Notes: generated from the letters alone by a model not told the origin. Counted from the first letter of the stretch, positions 22,801-34,931 are shown. The stretch is 64,000 nt of DNA from Cephalotus follicularis (GCA_001972305.1 BDDD01000054.1:44576-108575); one strand, 5' to 3'. Numbers and translations: made by a program.

Positions 22801-24654
22801 AGTCACCCAAAGCATCGAGGTTATACCCGCTCGGAATCATATAAAAAATAAACATGTCACACAAAACAAGTGGAATATAATCTCAAACCATGTCACATAT
22901 CATAAAACACTGGATACGTAAATAGAAGGACAACGGGATACAAATCCTGACCAATATCACAATCACAAGATAATAGGGCACATATGGAATAATATGACTC
23001 TCAAACAATGAAAAGAGGAAGGGAATGTCTCACTCACTGAGTTACGGAAAGTAACAACAGCTGATTAACCCCTCGATGGCCCCGAATCAATCACAGGATT
23101 CTCGTCTACACAATCATTACATAACCGACTTAGAACTTATATGATCTATACACATAACATAAATTACCTATATGAAAGCATGAATTACCAAAACACTATT
23201 TAACCGGATATGCTCTAATTTCACATTTTACTCAATCTTCAACCTCGCTATTTATAATTATCATTATCCCGTTCACATAACCACATGATCTTCCTTTTTC
23301 TATCAATTGACATCAATACACTATTTCTTTTTTTTTTAATTACTACCAATCCTTTTCTCATAGACATTCTACAACTCATATAAACAAAGGAACTAATCAA
23401 TTCCTTTGCCATTTATGGAGGCTGACATTATATACTTGAAATTATTGAGTTTACTTTAAATCTCTTCACTACATGGAACCCGAAGCTTTAACAATGAGTA
23501 TAGTGAATAAGTCATGCAAGAATGTTCCAATTCTCAAGTGACAAGCTTACTAACATCCCTTAACATTTTATACCCTAGGAAAATATCACATTTTTTCTCA
23601 CCACACATGAACCCGAAAATTAGGGAATAAAGTTAGTAAGTTATTCCTGCAAATTCCAATTCACCATCACCCAATCTCAACTTTAAAATTATAAGAAATA
23701 TCAACTTCCTTTATCCTCTAAGAAAATCGAAAGTTGGGAATTAAAAAAAATAGGGATTTAACCAACTAATATACTTTAATTTTTGTCACCCTTAATCATC
23801 TTTAATACACTTGAACACCATAAAAATATTAAATCTTCCTCTATCCTCACGATATCCGAACTTAAAGAATTATAATCCAAATTGAACTATACTAATAAAC
23901 TCTTATTTACACGAACAAATTGTTAACAATATGGAGATAACCTCTAGTCTCATACTCAAATTTAGTAACCCAAAATACTTCATGGAACATAAACATGATA
24001 ACTGAATCAGGAAGGAAGTTAGTAGGTTTACCAATTATTTCTAGAAGAAAGGAAGAGGAGTCACTTTTCAACTTGAGTTTTTGAAGAAGAAAGTTGAGGA
24101 AGGGATGAGGGCTTCATAGGAGCAAACTTCGGCTACCCAAAAGAAGAAATGGAAAAACTGAAATCTTTGAACCATGTATGTATATATAAAAGAATATAGA
24201 GATCTCTAGAAACTTGGAGGAACTCGGCACCAAGAGGAGAGGAAGAAGGCCAACTTTTCTTGCAACTTCGGGTATGTAGGAGAGAGATGTAGAACCTTCC
24301 GCAATATTGAAGACTTATGCAATAACAAGGGCTAGATTTTTGTAAGGAGAAATAAAATGTTTTGAGCCTAAAATTTCAAAAAAATCGGCTGCACATGATA
24401 AGGAGAAAAGCTTGAGTAGATTGGGCCTTAATATCATGAAATTTTGGCCATATATTATAAGATTAGAGTTTGGGCTTAGCTCTCATAAGTTTAATACACA
24501 AACGATATCATGACTTAGCCCAATAATAAATCCTAATAAACTTAATCCATTATAGGCTCTAATTAGCATAGTCCAAATCAATTTAATGCATACTTAAAAT
24601 ATAACACATGGTGTTACAAGTACACCCTTTCGAAACAAGGCTTTGATGTTGTCT

Positions 24655-24745
24655 ATAAGCGTCGACGTTTATCGTCAAACCAGTATACATTTCTCACATA
24701 ACATGTAAAAACGGCGACGCTTATCCTTTAAGCGTTGACGGTTAA
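24655..24745 (-). repeat. GTCGAC palindrome array 2 continued (element C 3' LTR)
   Basis: TAAGCGTCGACGTTTATC, ACGGCGACGCTTAT and AAGCGTTGACGGTTA. Separated from the rest of the array by S3. Confidence 0.7.
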
Positions 24746-25454
24746 AGAAGACCAGGTCATCTTTTCCATGCATCACAAAACCAGGGGAAGATCAAGCAAT
24801 CCAAGCATGCAAGCCAATACAATATAACACCATAGCATAACATGCATGTAGGTTAACATATCATAGGAACTATAATACCAGTCATGCTCTTAACAATCCA
24901 CAAAATCCATACAAACATCAATGAACATACAATACCCTTGAACTCAAAATTAGGAAATTTAAAAGTCCACCTCTTTAACTCCGAAACAGTGGTGTTTTGA
25001 GCTCCCCAGTAATTCCTACCAGGTCCAGCAGCTCCAATCCAGTTTCCAAACTCCAAGCTCTAAGTTGGTTCAACAATGGAGGAACGGTTTCTCTCTCTTT
25101 CTGTCTCTTTTCTTCCACGATTTTCTCTCTACGTTTCTCTCTATTTCTTCCTCTCTTATTTCTCTTTCATTCACTGAAGAAAAGGAATGAGAATGGTGTG
25201 TTTTAATGGTGCATTCTCTTTCTCTCTCTCACACCCGCATGTATGACATGCACATGGCGCCATGCGCCTTTCTCTCTTCTCCCATCACTTCTCACCTGCA
25301 CAACTACCCTCTCCTTTCACTTCTCTCTGCCATTTCAACACCTGGGGAAATGTGACCTATAGGGCACGCCGTTTCTAGGATGACAGGTGCCATCAGTGCC
25401 TTCCGCATGGCTCCAACACGTTTCTGTTTGTTTTGTAACTTACTCTGCCGATAG

Positions 25455-25615
25455 TCTTAAGCGTCGTCGATTATTGTGGGCGTCGACGCTTAACTCAGTA
25501 CATGCATTGGCATCGATGCTTGTCTCTGGCATCAACGCTTTGGAAAATTACTCTTAAGCGCACGTTGCATTCTTTGGGCGTCGACACTCACTTCTTAGGC
25601 GTCGACGTTGAAGGC
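25455..25615 (-). repeat. GTCGAC palindrome array 1 (element C 3' LTR), GCGTCGACGC flavour
   Basis: GGGCGTCGACGCTTAA, GGCATCGATGCTTG, GGGCGTCGACACTC and AGGCGTCGACGTTGA lie on the U3 side of the minus-strand LTR. Confidence 0.75.
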
Positions 25616-25772
25616 TGTTTTCAGTCCTTTTCCCAATTCGCATAATACCTTTAACAATCCTTACTCAATTGGGCAACACTATCAAAATTAAAATCCATCA
25701 TTTCTCATCAATTATGATAATTCTTTAATGAGAATTGCAATATCACATTTAATGAAATTTCTGGGCGTTACA

Positions 25773-25786
25773 ATCCACCATCCTTC
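25773..25786 (-). other. Polypurine tract (element C)
   Basis: GAAGGATGGTGGAT on the minus strand, directly before the LTR start TGTAACGCC. Confidence 0.75.
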
Positions 25787-25942
25787 AAAGAAATTCATCC
25801 CAGAATTTTCTTAACACTTCCAGAATAAATGAGGTTATTGTTCCCTAATCTCCTCTTCACGTTCCCACGTCCTTTCATCAGGATGGTGGAACTATCCTTG
25901 AATTTTCACCATAGGTATGGTTCGGTCCCTCAATACTTGAGC
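25787..25942 (-). pseudogene. Element C integrase C-terminal remnant (distal piece)
   Basis: The minus strand reads like the chromodomain-like tail of element A (the TIPMVKI and ERE blocks) up to the polypurine tract. Its upstream part continues at 28819 beyond S2. It is heavily decayed. Confidence 0.55.
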
Positions 25943-28813
25943 TGTAATGACCCGTGTTAATTTTGGACAAATTTGCATTTGGGACTTGGGAAAATTTTTC
26001 TTTTTCCTTGGGTTGGTTCAGTTTGGGCTTATGTTTGGTAATGCCCGATGTGGTAAGTTAAGATATATTTGTTGGTATGTAGCCTTGCGACATGTGAAGT
26101 GTGTTGAGGAAGTTTGGCAGTTGACTCTTTCAGCTGTGGTAGGTGAGGCTGCTCACTTCAGTCTTTTCAAATTGGAGAAAGTGTTTTACCTGTGAGTTTT
26201 CTTCCCTTCTTCTTCATTTCCCTTGAAGCGTTGTTCGTTGTCTGAGGTTCGGACGTTCTCGTCGTCTACGTGTTAGCAAGGTGAGTGTTCTCCTCGGCAT
26301 GTTAGCAGTATGACGTTTTAACAGTAGAGTAACGGTATGTGAGGCCGAGGAAGGTCCTTATTGTGGTCCTTAGGCGTGCGAGTGTTCATGCATGTTCCTC
26401 GGAGATATGTTGATGGTTGTAGCTAAGCTTGTTGTGTGATGATCTTGTAGAAGAAGATCCAGGCACGGAGTCCACACAGCAAGGAAGCTAATCAGAAGTC
26501 TTGCAGTACTGTGAGTGGGATCTTTCCTTTCTATCAATTGATACTGAGAGTCTTGATGATTAATATGACTTTTTCCATGATATTATCTTTGACCAAGATC
26601 CTTTCTCCTTTTGTCTTATTGATTATTGCATGTCGATACTATTTTTCGAGCAGATATGCTATATATCTGGGTTGAGGTGTTTTCCCTTGTTGTTGTAGTG
26701 TTTCATGCTTCCTGATATCATGTGTTGTTCTTGGATACTGGTTACCGGTATGCTCGGATATGTATGAGACTCATTATGGCTGATGGAGGAGTGGGCGTTC
26801 GATCCCAATTCCATTCAGCAGTTTCATTGCCTATGATGGGCTGTTGGGTGTGACTGTGCCCGAGTTCCATATCTGGATCTGCTCATTTCGTTGGTCTATG
26901 GCGAAATGTTGTGTGAGGGTAGCCGATGGATCCGCTATTTCTTGGGTCAGGCCATGATTGAGTGCTCGGACACGAGATTGCCGACCTGAGATGGTCTTAG
27001 TGGTGATTCGCTCACCTCTGGGTCAAAGTTATCCTCTATCATTGCAACAAGGGTGGAGCTGAGCAGTGATTAGTGGGCCCCTTGGTTGATGTCGCATTAC
27101 ATGATTTCTGACGAGGGAGGGCTCCCCTCGATAGAAGTTCTGTGATGTAGTACTTTGAATTACATGATTGCAGATGAGGGAGGGCTTGCGTAGCCCCTCG
27201 ATCGAGGTTCATGTAGTTTGGTACACCCAACGTGTGATTACCGACGAAGGAGTGCTTGCGTATCCCTTCCATCGATATTCATATGGTGCTCTGGAAGTGG
27301 GTATCTATATGCGTATATGAGGGATGTGTACAAACCTGTAGCCCATGACCTCGTAAATATGGTCCCAGCGGAGCTGTTACTTGTGTTGGCCGAGGTGGTT
27401 CTGGTAGTGGAAATGTGTGAGTATGATGTGTGTATGAATGTGTGGCATGCGTGCATGTGATTGATACAGTACCAGTAGTCTTCTGATCATTTGTGATCAT
27501 CGGAGTCTTGATCATTGGCAATCCTCTGATATATGGCTTCTCAGCATATTATGTATCTTTGCTGTTGTTTCTTTCTTCATTGAGATCAGTCATTGAGTGT
27601 TACTATGACACTATTTCTCCTTGTTATCTTATACCCTTGATCTTTGTATATTCACCTCTTTGATTGTTTTATTGAGCAGTGTTATATGTTGTGTCCTCGG
27701 CCCAGTTGGAGCAGGGCATGAGTTGATTGTCTAACACCCTGTGGTAATGGTGTGCTCGGGAAGTTTCCTTACTCTCACTCACTAGTCAGTTGGACTAATC
27801 CCCTATCAGTTTTTATGCAGAGGAAGCAAAGATTCAGTGTTCTTTAGATCAACCAAGCGAATGAGCATTTTGGAAGAGGTAAACATTGGCGCAAGCACCT
27901 TAGGATGGCTCCTCGGCCATGTCCGACCTTCATGCATTTTAGGGGCATTTTTGGGGTTTTTTTTCTATAGATTTTTCATGTTATTCTTGGGAATCCTTAA
28001 GCCTTGTATTTGATGATAACCTTTAATGTATTTTCACCTATGGCTTATATATGTTTTTCGTTTGCTTCGGGATGCTCGACATTTTGATGTTGTGCCTTGT
28101 GTGGTATATGAGATCCTTGGGATGTTTTACGATGATGTTGTTTCATCCCCTGTAGTGGTAATCCTGTGGTACCAAGTTAGATGTTATGCCTGAGGACCCG
28201 ACAGGCCCTCCTTGGCATAGGTTGGATTTCCTCAGTCTTTAGCAAACAAACCCCTAGGTGAAGGTAATGTAGTTGGTGGAAACCTTATCCTCGAACATGA
28301 GGTGTCCTCGGATGTAAGCCATCCTCGGACGCAGGTCATAGACGTTAAGAAATAGTTGACCTTTTCCATAGTTTTTCCCGACAACCTGACCCCTGATCAA
28401 TGAAATCCCTTAAGATGTTTTGATGCCTAACCCTACACCAACCTCTTGGGTGCTCGGGCGCAGTGTGGTCCCAACCCCTTAGTGTGCTTTGGATATTTGG
28501 GGGACCTCGGGTTGTTGTCCTCCGCAAGGTATTAGCTCTCGGATCTTAGAGTTGATCTCAGGCTTAAGGCTTAGTCATACGTTGTCGTTTCCTGTGCTTG
28601 GCGTTGTTCGTTTAATGCCTTAGAGTGCGTGGTCGTCTGGGGAGCAGGGAAAGCTGTCCTCTGCGATGTGTTTCCACGTCTAATCTCATAGTTAGAAGGT
28701 CAGGCTTTTGAGTTGGAGTTTTGGTGTTTGAGGTTGAGGATCTGGGTGGTGGATCCTTCCTCCTGGCATGGCATGGCCGTCTCCCCGATGTTGTTTGGGA
28801 ACGGGGCGTGTCA
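25943..28813 (+). mobile_element. Solo LTR S2 in element C
   Basis: Starts TGTAATGACCCG, ends GGGCGTGTCA, and is flanked by the exact 5-bp duplication TGAGC (25938-25942 and 28814-28818). It is 2871 bp with no coding region. The intron-like interval runs from AAG|GTGAGTG at 26281 to TTTTATGCAG ending at 27820, preceded by GGACTAATCCCCT. The acceptor region is close to that of S1. It holds many CCTCGG/CCGAGGA motifs and a three-copy tandem repeat. Confidence 0.88.
27085..27290 (+). repeat. Three-copy tandem repeat of about 80 bp in S2
   Basis: Copies near 27099-27175, 27165-27235 and 27230-27290 share GATTNC.GA.GA.GGAGNGCT, CCCTCGATCGA or CCTTCCATCGAT, and a following TTCAT or TTCTG. They have diverged from each other. 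Confidence 0.6.
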
Positions 28814-28818
28814 TGAGC

Positions 28819-29640
28819 CTTCCAATCCAGAATCCTCGTAGGCCCTTTATCCTAAGAAAGGTCATCTTGCATTGATATCGAGCCACCATCCATGATGTAT
28901 GATGGGTCTCGGATGTAGTTTAGTAACATAAAACCATGGTAGACATCAAAAATAAAAGTTTCCTTTCCACACTATCGACATAGTTCTTCTACATTCTTTG
29001 ATTATCTCAGCAGGCCATCAATGAGTATTACAACCATCTGATCTCGGTAGGATCGGGACACACCATTCATTAGTGGTATGAATGTTGATGGTGTAACCGA
29101 AACTCGTAATGACCATATCGTGTTTAAAAGGCCAGATTTTTTGATATCTCCTTCTCTTACTCTCAACTGGTGATAACCCGATCTCAAATCGAGTTTAGAG
29201 AATACTCTAGATCCTCAAAGTCGAATATCTCCCTAATGTGTGGAAGGGAATACTCATTCTTAATCGTCGATTGTTCAACCTTTGGTAAGCAATGCAAGGT
29301 CTCGTCGACTAATTCCTAATAACTATTCGATATAATCGACATCAATACGATACAATCCATACTCATCCACCATGCTAACAGGAGTCTAGAAGTTAGCTAA
29401 GTATATATGTTGTCCCATACCAATATATACGGGTATGGTTGTTCATTCTCACAGACGTCCAAACAATCATTCTATCATTCGTTAGACCGTTAAGTTGATC
29501 ACTCATTCGTTCTTGTACTTGCTGCCCTCGAAGGTTCTAACTTAACATCCACTAGTGTCCACTCAAACACAACTTTGGATAGTCCAATAAATCAAGAACA
29601 ATGTCAGCCAATAACAAAATAATGCACCTCTACCAGCAAA
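28819..29640 (-). pseudogene. Element C pol remnant
   Basis: On the minus strand it shows [12 protein letters not shown] (near 29150) with a decayed reverse transcriptase (28990-29330), and an integrase C-terminal block YIRDPSY (near 28905). Between them, and up to 29640, lies a non-coding stretch shared with element B. Most of pol is missing or unreadable. Confidence 0.65.
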
Positions 29641-29679
29641 ATGAACTGGGAAACTCCTGTTTAATTAAGAGTGAAGACC

Positions 29680-30680
29680 TTACCTCTCATGATGCTTTTG
29701 CCTGTATCTCTCCGCTGTGAAGGTCCAACTGTAGCAACACTATTACTTGCAGGTCCAGTAGGCACCCTCACTTACATTGTCGGACAATCCCTCGCGAAAT
29801 GGCTGGATGCTCTACACTTCATGCACCACCCATTTTTCAACCAACAATCCTCCAGCTGATGGCTTTTATGGCCATAATGAGAACAAGCTTCAGATCTAGC
29901 ATTACTCCCTTGACTAGGAGAACCTTCAGTAGCAGTCTGTCAAGACCTATTCTTTGATGATTTTGTTGGGGAACCACTGCCTTTCCATTTTGACGATGCT
30001 GGCCTAGACTACGTGGGGCTTTGCTTGATCTACTGTGTACGAGCCCTTTTAGCACGGTCTTCATTTGATATGCTCTCCAACAATCTCGCTTTTTGAACGA
30101 CATGTACAAAAGTTCCCAACTCCATGGCTATAATCATTGACCGAAGATCCGGTCGTAGCCTTCTCAAGAACCTCTGAATCGTCTTTTCTTCATTAGTCAC
30201 AAGGTAGGCTGAGTGTCTGGCTAGCTCCATGAATCTAGCTTGGTATTCTGCCACAGTCATTTCACCCTGACGTAGCTCTACTGTCTCCCTCCGCTCTTGT
30301 TCAATTTGGGGCAGATAAGCATCAAGGAACTCCCTTCGAAACCTCTGCCATGTACTACCGAGTCCAGCTGATTCCCACTTTGCTTTGACCATCTCCCACC
30401 AGTGAGTGGCCTTGCCCCATAGTCGATAGTCAGCAAACTTCAACTTTTGGTCATCAGCGCAATCCATGACATCAAAGATCTTCTCTAGATCTTGCAACCA
30501 CCTCTCCACGACAGTAGCGTCAAGCTCTCCTTTGAAACAAGGAGGATTCTATCTTATGAATCTATCAAGGTTCCTCCCAAATTGATTTCCATCCTCACGT
30601 GGACAATGATCAGGAGCCACGTGTTGAGGCTGAGCTTGAGCATAGTATCGGCGCATCTCCTCCATATGAGCCGTATTGAC
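29680..30680 (-). pseudogene. Element C gag, main part
   Basis: Shows MEEMRRYYAQAQPQHVAPDH (near 30640), RWLQDLEKIFDVMDCADDQK (near 30490), WWEMVKAKWESAGLGSTW and FLRRLRPDLRSMI, then a decayed zinc-knuckle region to about 29700. Its N-terminal part lies at 42268-42410, beyond element D. Confidence 0.78.
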
Positions 30681-30832
30681 TGTAATAACCGCAAATTCAA
30701 TCCGTGTACATTGTAATATTGATGAATAAAATGTGCACTTACTTGAATTTAATGTCCAATTATTATACAGTTTGTGGTTGTTAGTTTAATTGAGCAAATG
30801 AGCCTAAAAGAACCAAAAGCAGCCATCGACAG

Positions 30833-30912
30833 CCGACTGTCACAGGGGAACAGTCGACTGCCTGATGCGTGGTGTGACAGTCGACTGCTTGTTGAAGACA
30901 GTCGACTAGATT
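30833..30912 (+). repeat. GTCGAC palindrome array 1, flavour CAGTCGACTG (element D 5' LTR)
   Basis: Four units: CAGCCGACTGTC, ACAGTCGACTGCC, ACAGTCGACTGCTT and ACAGTCGACTAG, about 255-335 bp upstream of the TATA-like site. Confidence 0.8.
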
Positions 30913-31166
30913 GGCACAGAACAGGTGTCTGTGCATGCCTGTGTGACTGAATCAAAAGGCATTGCATGAGGGGCAGGTGTCATACACGACAGTAGATGCC
31001 AGAGCATGCAAAATGGAGTGCTTGCATGTCTTCTTTTCCTCCTGTAACCTGCAGACAGGAGATGGGAAAGAGAGAAAGAAAATGTAAGCAAAGTGCATGT
31101 GAGAGAGAGAAGGAAATGAGAGAAAACTGAGTAAGGTAATCTTGCGAATTCAAAGATCCCTAAGCC

Positions 31167-31174
31167 TTTATATC
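31167..31174 (+). promoter_or_regulatory. TATA-like box in element D 5' LTR
   Basis: TTTATATC, kept in the 3' LTR at 40174-40181 and similar in element F's LTR. It lies after a GA-rich stretch. The promoter role is inferred. Confidence 0.4.
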
Positions 31175-31828
31175 AACTGCTAGAACTGTGTGTGGGTGAT
31201 AGGAAACACTGGAGATAGAGGAGAGTGACTGGAAAAATTGGTGAAAGCTTGCATTTGAGGAATTGGAGAGCTCAAAGAAAGAGAATTGAAGCTTTGGAAT
31301 TGCTTGGTAAGTTCTCAAATCTGAACTCACTGCTATTATGATGATAATGTAACTAAAACTAGGAGGATGTTAAGGTACCTTCTGTTAACATGGTTAAGGT
31401 TAGCAATTTCTAGAATTGAATTGGAAATTGTAATGGAAGTAGTTATATGTGAAAGTGGAGTCAAGGAATTGTTGATAAGCCTATGATTCGATTATGGCTG
31501 TTGTTATAGTTGTCTCTAAGTGTGTGTATACCGACTAAACATATATACACCTTCTGTAACATGCAAGTATGGTAATTACTAGAAGTAGAAGTGAATAATG
31601 GAGAAAAGTTATGGATAATGGAATGAGAGACTTAATGAAGTCTTGATAAACTGCTGTTGAAGTAGTAATTGCAACTGGATAATTGGTTAACCTACTGATT
31701 AAGTGACTGAATCTCCAAACATGCATTGTATAGATTGATTCTGCTGGAATTAAAGGATTGTTTGGTGAAAAAGCTTGGAAAACTCAAGAGAGAGATCAAT
31801 CCCAATTGATCTTTGGATAGCAATTGAG

Positions 31829-32630
31829 GTAGGGGTAATGACATGTTTTTGGAAGATATGAGTATGCATATCATGTATGGTTATTTTCTGCTTGATTGCA
31901 TGCATTGATTGGATTGGTATTAGATTTTGAAATATATAACCTGCTACTGCCTGCATTTCTGGACAGAAGCAGTCGATTGTTCTTCATGTCAGTCGACTAC
32001 TCAACCCTATCCAGTCGACTGTTAAGAGAAAACAGTCGACTACTCAACCAAAACAGCCGACTGTTCTTGAGAACAGCCGATTTTCCTAGGCTAAAGTTCT
32101 GATATAGGTCATGTTTGGACCTTAAATTGAATTGTTACTGTCTTGCTACTGTTTCTGTATATGCTTCTGTTAATTAGTATATACTAGTGATTGTTATAAA
32201 CCCTATTGTTTCCATATTTCCAAAGATTGAACAAACTATGTGCTATATGCACAATTTATGATATCAACTATCATTTTCAAATGAAAGATTATTTTGCAGA
32301 TCTTATTGTTAAACTGTCCGCTAACGCCGGCAGTAAATGTTACCTTATCTATCATCTCGGAGTGTAGAGTGATAGATAGGTGGTGCGCAGTTTGTGCTAG
32401 GAGGTAGCGACATGTGACACCCAACCACAGTATGAATTGATTGTACCCTTGTGCGGTATTCTTGCATATGTATTGTCTATGGCCACTTTGCATGGTTGCT
32501 TATATATTGGCATACTCAAATGTTATTTTGAATATAAAATGTCATACATGTTGCATTTGTATATTCCTTAGCATGCATTATCTTCCTACTTAGCCAAGTG
32601 AGGACAACGGCTAACCCCCTACAATTTCAG
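31829..32630 (+). other. Intron-like interval in element D 5' LTR
   Basis: Donor-like TTGAG|GTAGGGGTAA at 31829; branch-point-like GGCTAAC (32609-32615) and TTTCAG|ATTAAG ending at 32630. The 3' LTR has the same ends at 40836 and 41934. No transcript evidence. Confidence 0.45.
31974..32085 (+). repeat. GTCGAC palindrome array 2, flavour CAGTCGACTG (element D 5' LTR)
   Basis: About six units such as GCAGTCGATTGTTC, CAGTCGACTACTC, CAGTCGACTGTT and CAGCCGACTGTTC, within the intron-like interval. Confidence 0.8.
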
Positions 32631-32967
32631 ATTAAGCGAAGACTTTGGAGATTGCTGCTGAGGCTTAGAGAGCTTCTATTTTCGACTTAAGGTTGTTATT
32701 TTATGATGTTGTACTACATTTTTGCAATGAACGGTTCATACCCCGTGTTACTGTTGTACTTTCTTATGAAAGGATAATTTGTTGGTTTGTACCTGCACGT
32801 AGTATGGGCTGCGTGCGGATGATGTGTATTTTATATTCTGGCTTTTGAATGCTTCCGCTTATGTTATTTGAATTGTTAAATGAGAATGCTGGATTATATT
32901 TATATATCTGATATCACCATGTATGCTTGTTCCTATTTGGAAATGGTAAGGCGGGGTGTGACAAGGA

Positions 32968-32979
32968 TGGTATCAGAGC
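32968..32979 (+). other. Primer binding site, initiator-Met tRNA type (element D)
   Basis: TGGTATCAGAGC, four nt after the LTR end. Confidence 0.88.
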
Positions 32980-33068
32980 ATATTCCATATATGCTAGCTG
33001 GGATAAGTTTCTTGGAAATTAAGTGAAATTGTTTCCTAATGATTATGTCATTCCATATAGGAAACTGA

Positions 33069-34215
33069 ATGGATCTACGAAGAGGAAGAAGAGGAAGGCG
33101 TAGAGCTGATGAAGGTGTCAACGCACCGCCGGTACCTGGAAATGACCCGGCAATGAATGGAGGAGTGAATGTTCCCCCAGCGTATGACGAGAGGAGTCAC
33201 TTTGACCGCATGGCTGATCTCTTTCAATAGCAGATGCAAGCGAACGCGACAAACATGGAACAGATTCGGCAAATGTACGAGGTTAACCGTACCTATCAGC
33301 AAGCACCTGAAACTTGCCATGCCGGTGGATTTGGCCGAGATCTGGAGCGGTTCATGAGACAGAATCCTCTGACTTTCAATGGTGAACTGAATGCTACTGT
33401 GGCCGAGCAGTGGATTAGAGACCTGGAGAAAATATTTGCTGCTTTGGAGTGTACCGATGAGCAAAAACTCAATTTTGCTGTGTACCGCTTATGGGGCGAG
33501 GCTACTTACTGGTTGGAAAGGACTGAAGCAAAATGGGAAGCCCATGGACTTGACCGGACTTGGGACAGATTTCAGTCTGAGTTCCTTGAGGCTAATGTGC
33601 CGCAGATAGAGCGTGACCGATGGGAGACAGAATTGATGGAGTTACATCAAGGAGACATGACGGTAGCTCAGTACCAGACCAGATTTGTGGAGCTAGCAAG
33701 ACATACACCTTATCTGGTAGAGGGTGAATCACGGATGATCCGAAGGTTTCTAAAAGGCCTTCGACCTGACATTAGATCTAAATTGTTGATGTTGTAGCTG
33801 ACCACTTTTGTTGATGTTGCTGAGAGGGAAATGATTCTTGAAGCAAATGCGAATGAAAAGAGAGCAGAACGGTCTCGAACTAATCAATCGAGGGCCGCAC
33901 AGTCACAGGGGCAGGGAAGTAACAATCCTGCTAAGACAACAAGGTCTGACAACAGAGGTCAAGGAGGTTCTCGACCCAGAAACTCGCGATCAAGGACACC
34001 TAGCCGAAACAGTCAACAGAGTGCAGGTGGATGTGCTTTTTGTGGTCGTCAGAATCATGATGAGACCGAATGCTAGAAGAAGATGGGAAGGTGCTTGAGG
34101 TGTGGTTCACAAGATCACATGGTGAATGGTTGTCCGATGATGAGGGATCAAGCACGCGGCCAACAGGGAAGTGCTGGTGCTAGTGGTAGTGTTGCGGCTA
34201 CTCAACCGCGAAAAG
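33069..34215 (+). pseudogene. Element D gag region
   Basis: Starts MDLRRGRRGRRRADEGVNAP and continues QWIRDLEKIFAALECTDEQK, WGEATYWLERTEAKWE and FLKGLRPDIRSKL. Two zinc knuckles CAFCGRQNHDETEC and CLRCGSQDHMVNGC (34030-34135). The sequence is close to element F gag, so D and F are related families. Broken in a few places. Confidence 0.85.
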
Positions 34216-34931
34216 ACATCAGAAAAGGGATTGTGAAAGGTAGGGTCTACACCTTATCTAAAGATGATGTGCCAGAATCTACTACTGTTGCGGGAGGTAC
34301 TATTTATATATCTGGCATACTAGCTCATGTATTGATTGATCCTGGTGCGACGCATTGCATCTGAGTTTACTCGCAATTTGCATGGTATTACTTCTAGACT
34401 ACCTTATGTATTGGAGGTGAGTACTCCTTCGGGTACTTGTCTTCTATCTGATACTGTTATGAAAGACTGTGAGATCATGGTAACTAGGATACAATTATCT
34501 GCTGATCTGATAGTGTTACCTATCCGGGATTTTGATGTAATCTTGGGGATGGATTGGCTGTATGCTCATCATGCTTGTGTTGATTGTTACAACAAGATGA
34601 TGACATTTTATCTTCAAGATGGGACTGAGTGCAAGTTTATCGGGGAGAAGAATGTTACTGCTCCGATCATTTCATATACTCGAGCACAGAAGTATCTCAG
34701 ACAAGGATGCGAAGGCTATTTGGCATATGTGATTGATCATACGAAAGGTACGCCTAGTATTGAACAAGTGCCTGTTGTATGTGAATTTCTTGATGTATTT
34801 CCAAATAAACTCACTTTGTTGCCACCAGAGAGAGATATAGAGTTCAGTATTGTGTTATTGCCTGGAACTGCTCCTATATCCAGAGCACCGTACCGAATGG
34901 CTCCTGCCAAATTGAAGGAGTTGAAGGTTCA
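34216..34931 (+). pseudogene. Element D protease and start of reverse transcriptase
   Basis: Protease motif VLIDPGATH (near 34330-34355), IVLPIRDFDVILGMDWL, then VCEFLDVFP and PGTAPISRAPYRMAPAKLKE, the block that leads into Gypsy reverse transcriptase. S5 interrupts at 34932. Confidence 0.82.

Larger units (their letters stand above)
21171..24618 (-). mobile_element. Solo LTR S3 in element C LTR
   Basis: On the minus strand it starts TGTAACACCATG and ends GGTCATGTCA. The flanks AGTAT (21166-21170) and AGTAC (24619-24623) are a 5-bp target duplication with one difference. The other element C LTR shows the uninterrupted site near 44104-44111. It is 3448 bp with no coding region. It carries a GACTAACCCC...TTTTGCAG acceptor-like block (minus, ending at 21898) and a 5S rRNA-like segment near its end. 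Confidence 0.8.
19554..25772 (-). repeat. Element C 3' LTR, interrupted by solo LTR S3
   Basis: On the minus strand it starts TGTAACGCCCAG (25772) and ends GGGGTGTGACA (19554). Without S3 it is about 2770 bp. Array 1 lies at 25455-25615 and array 2 at 20885-21155 plus 24655-24745, both of GCGTCGACGC flavour. The acceptor-like TTTTCAG|ATT lies at 20047. Confidence 0.82.
30681..32963 (+). repeat. Element D 5' LTR
   Basis: TGTAATAACCGC to GGGGTGTGACA, 2283 bp. It carries CAGTCGACTG arrays at 30833-30912 and 31974-32085, a TATA-like TTTATATC at 31167 and an intron-like interval 31829-32630. Closely matched by 39688-42267. Confidence 0.9.

Noticed and set aside
25943-28813. Full small non-autonomous retrotransposon instead of a solo LTR
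   Set aside because: No internal primer site, polypurine tract or second terminal repeat was seen; the single unit runs from TG to CA between target duplications.
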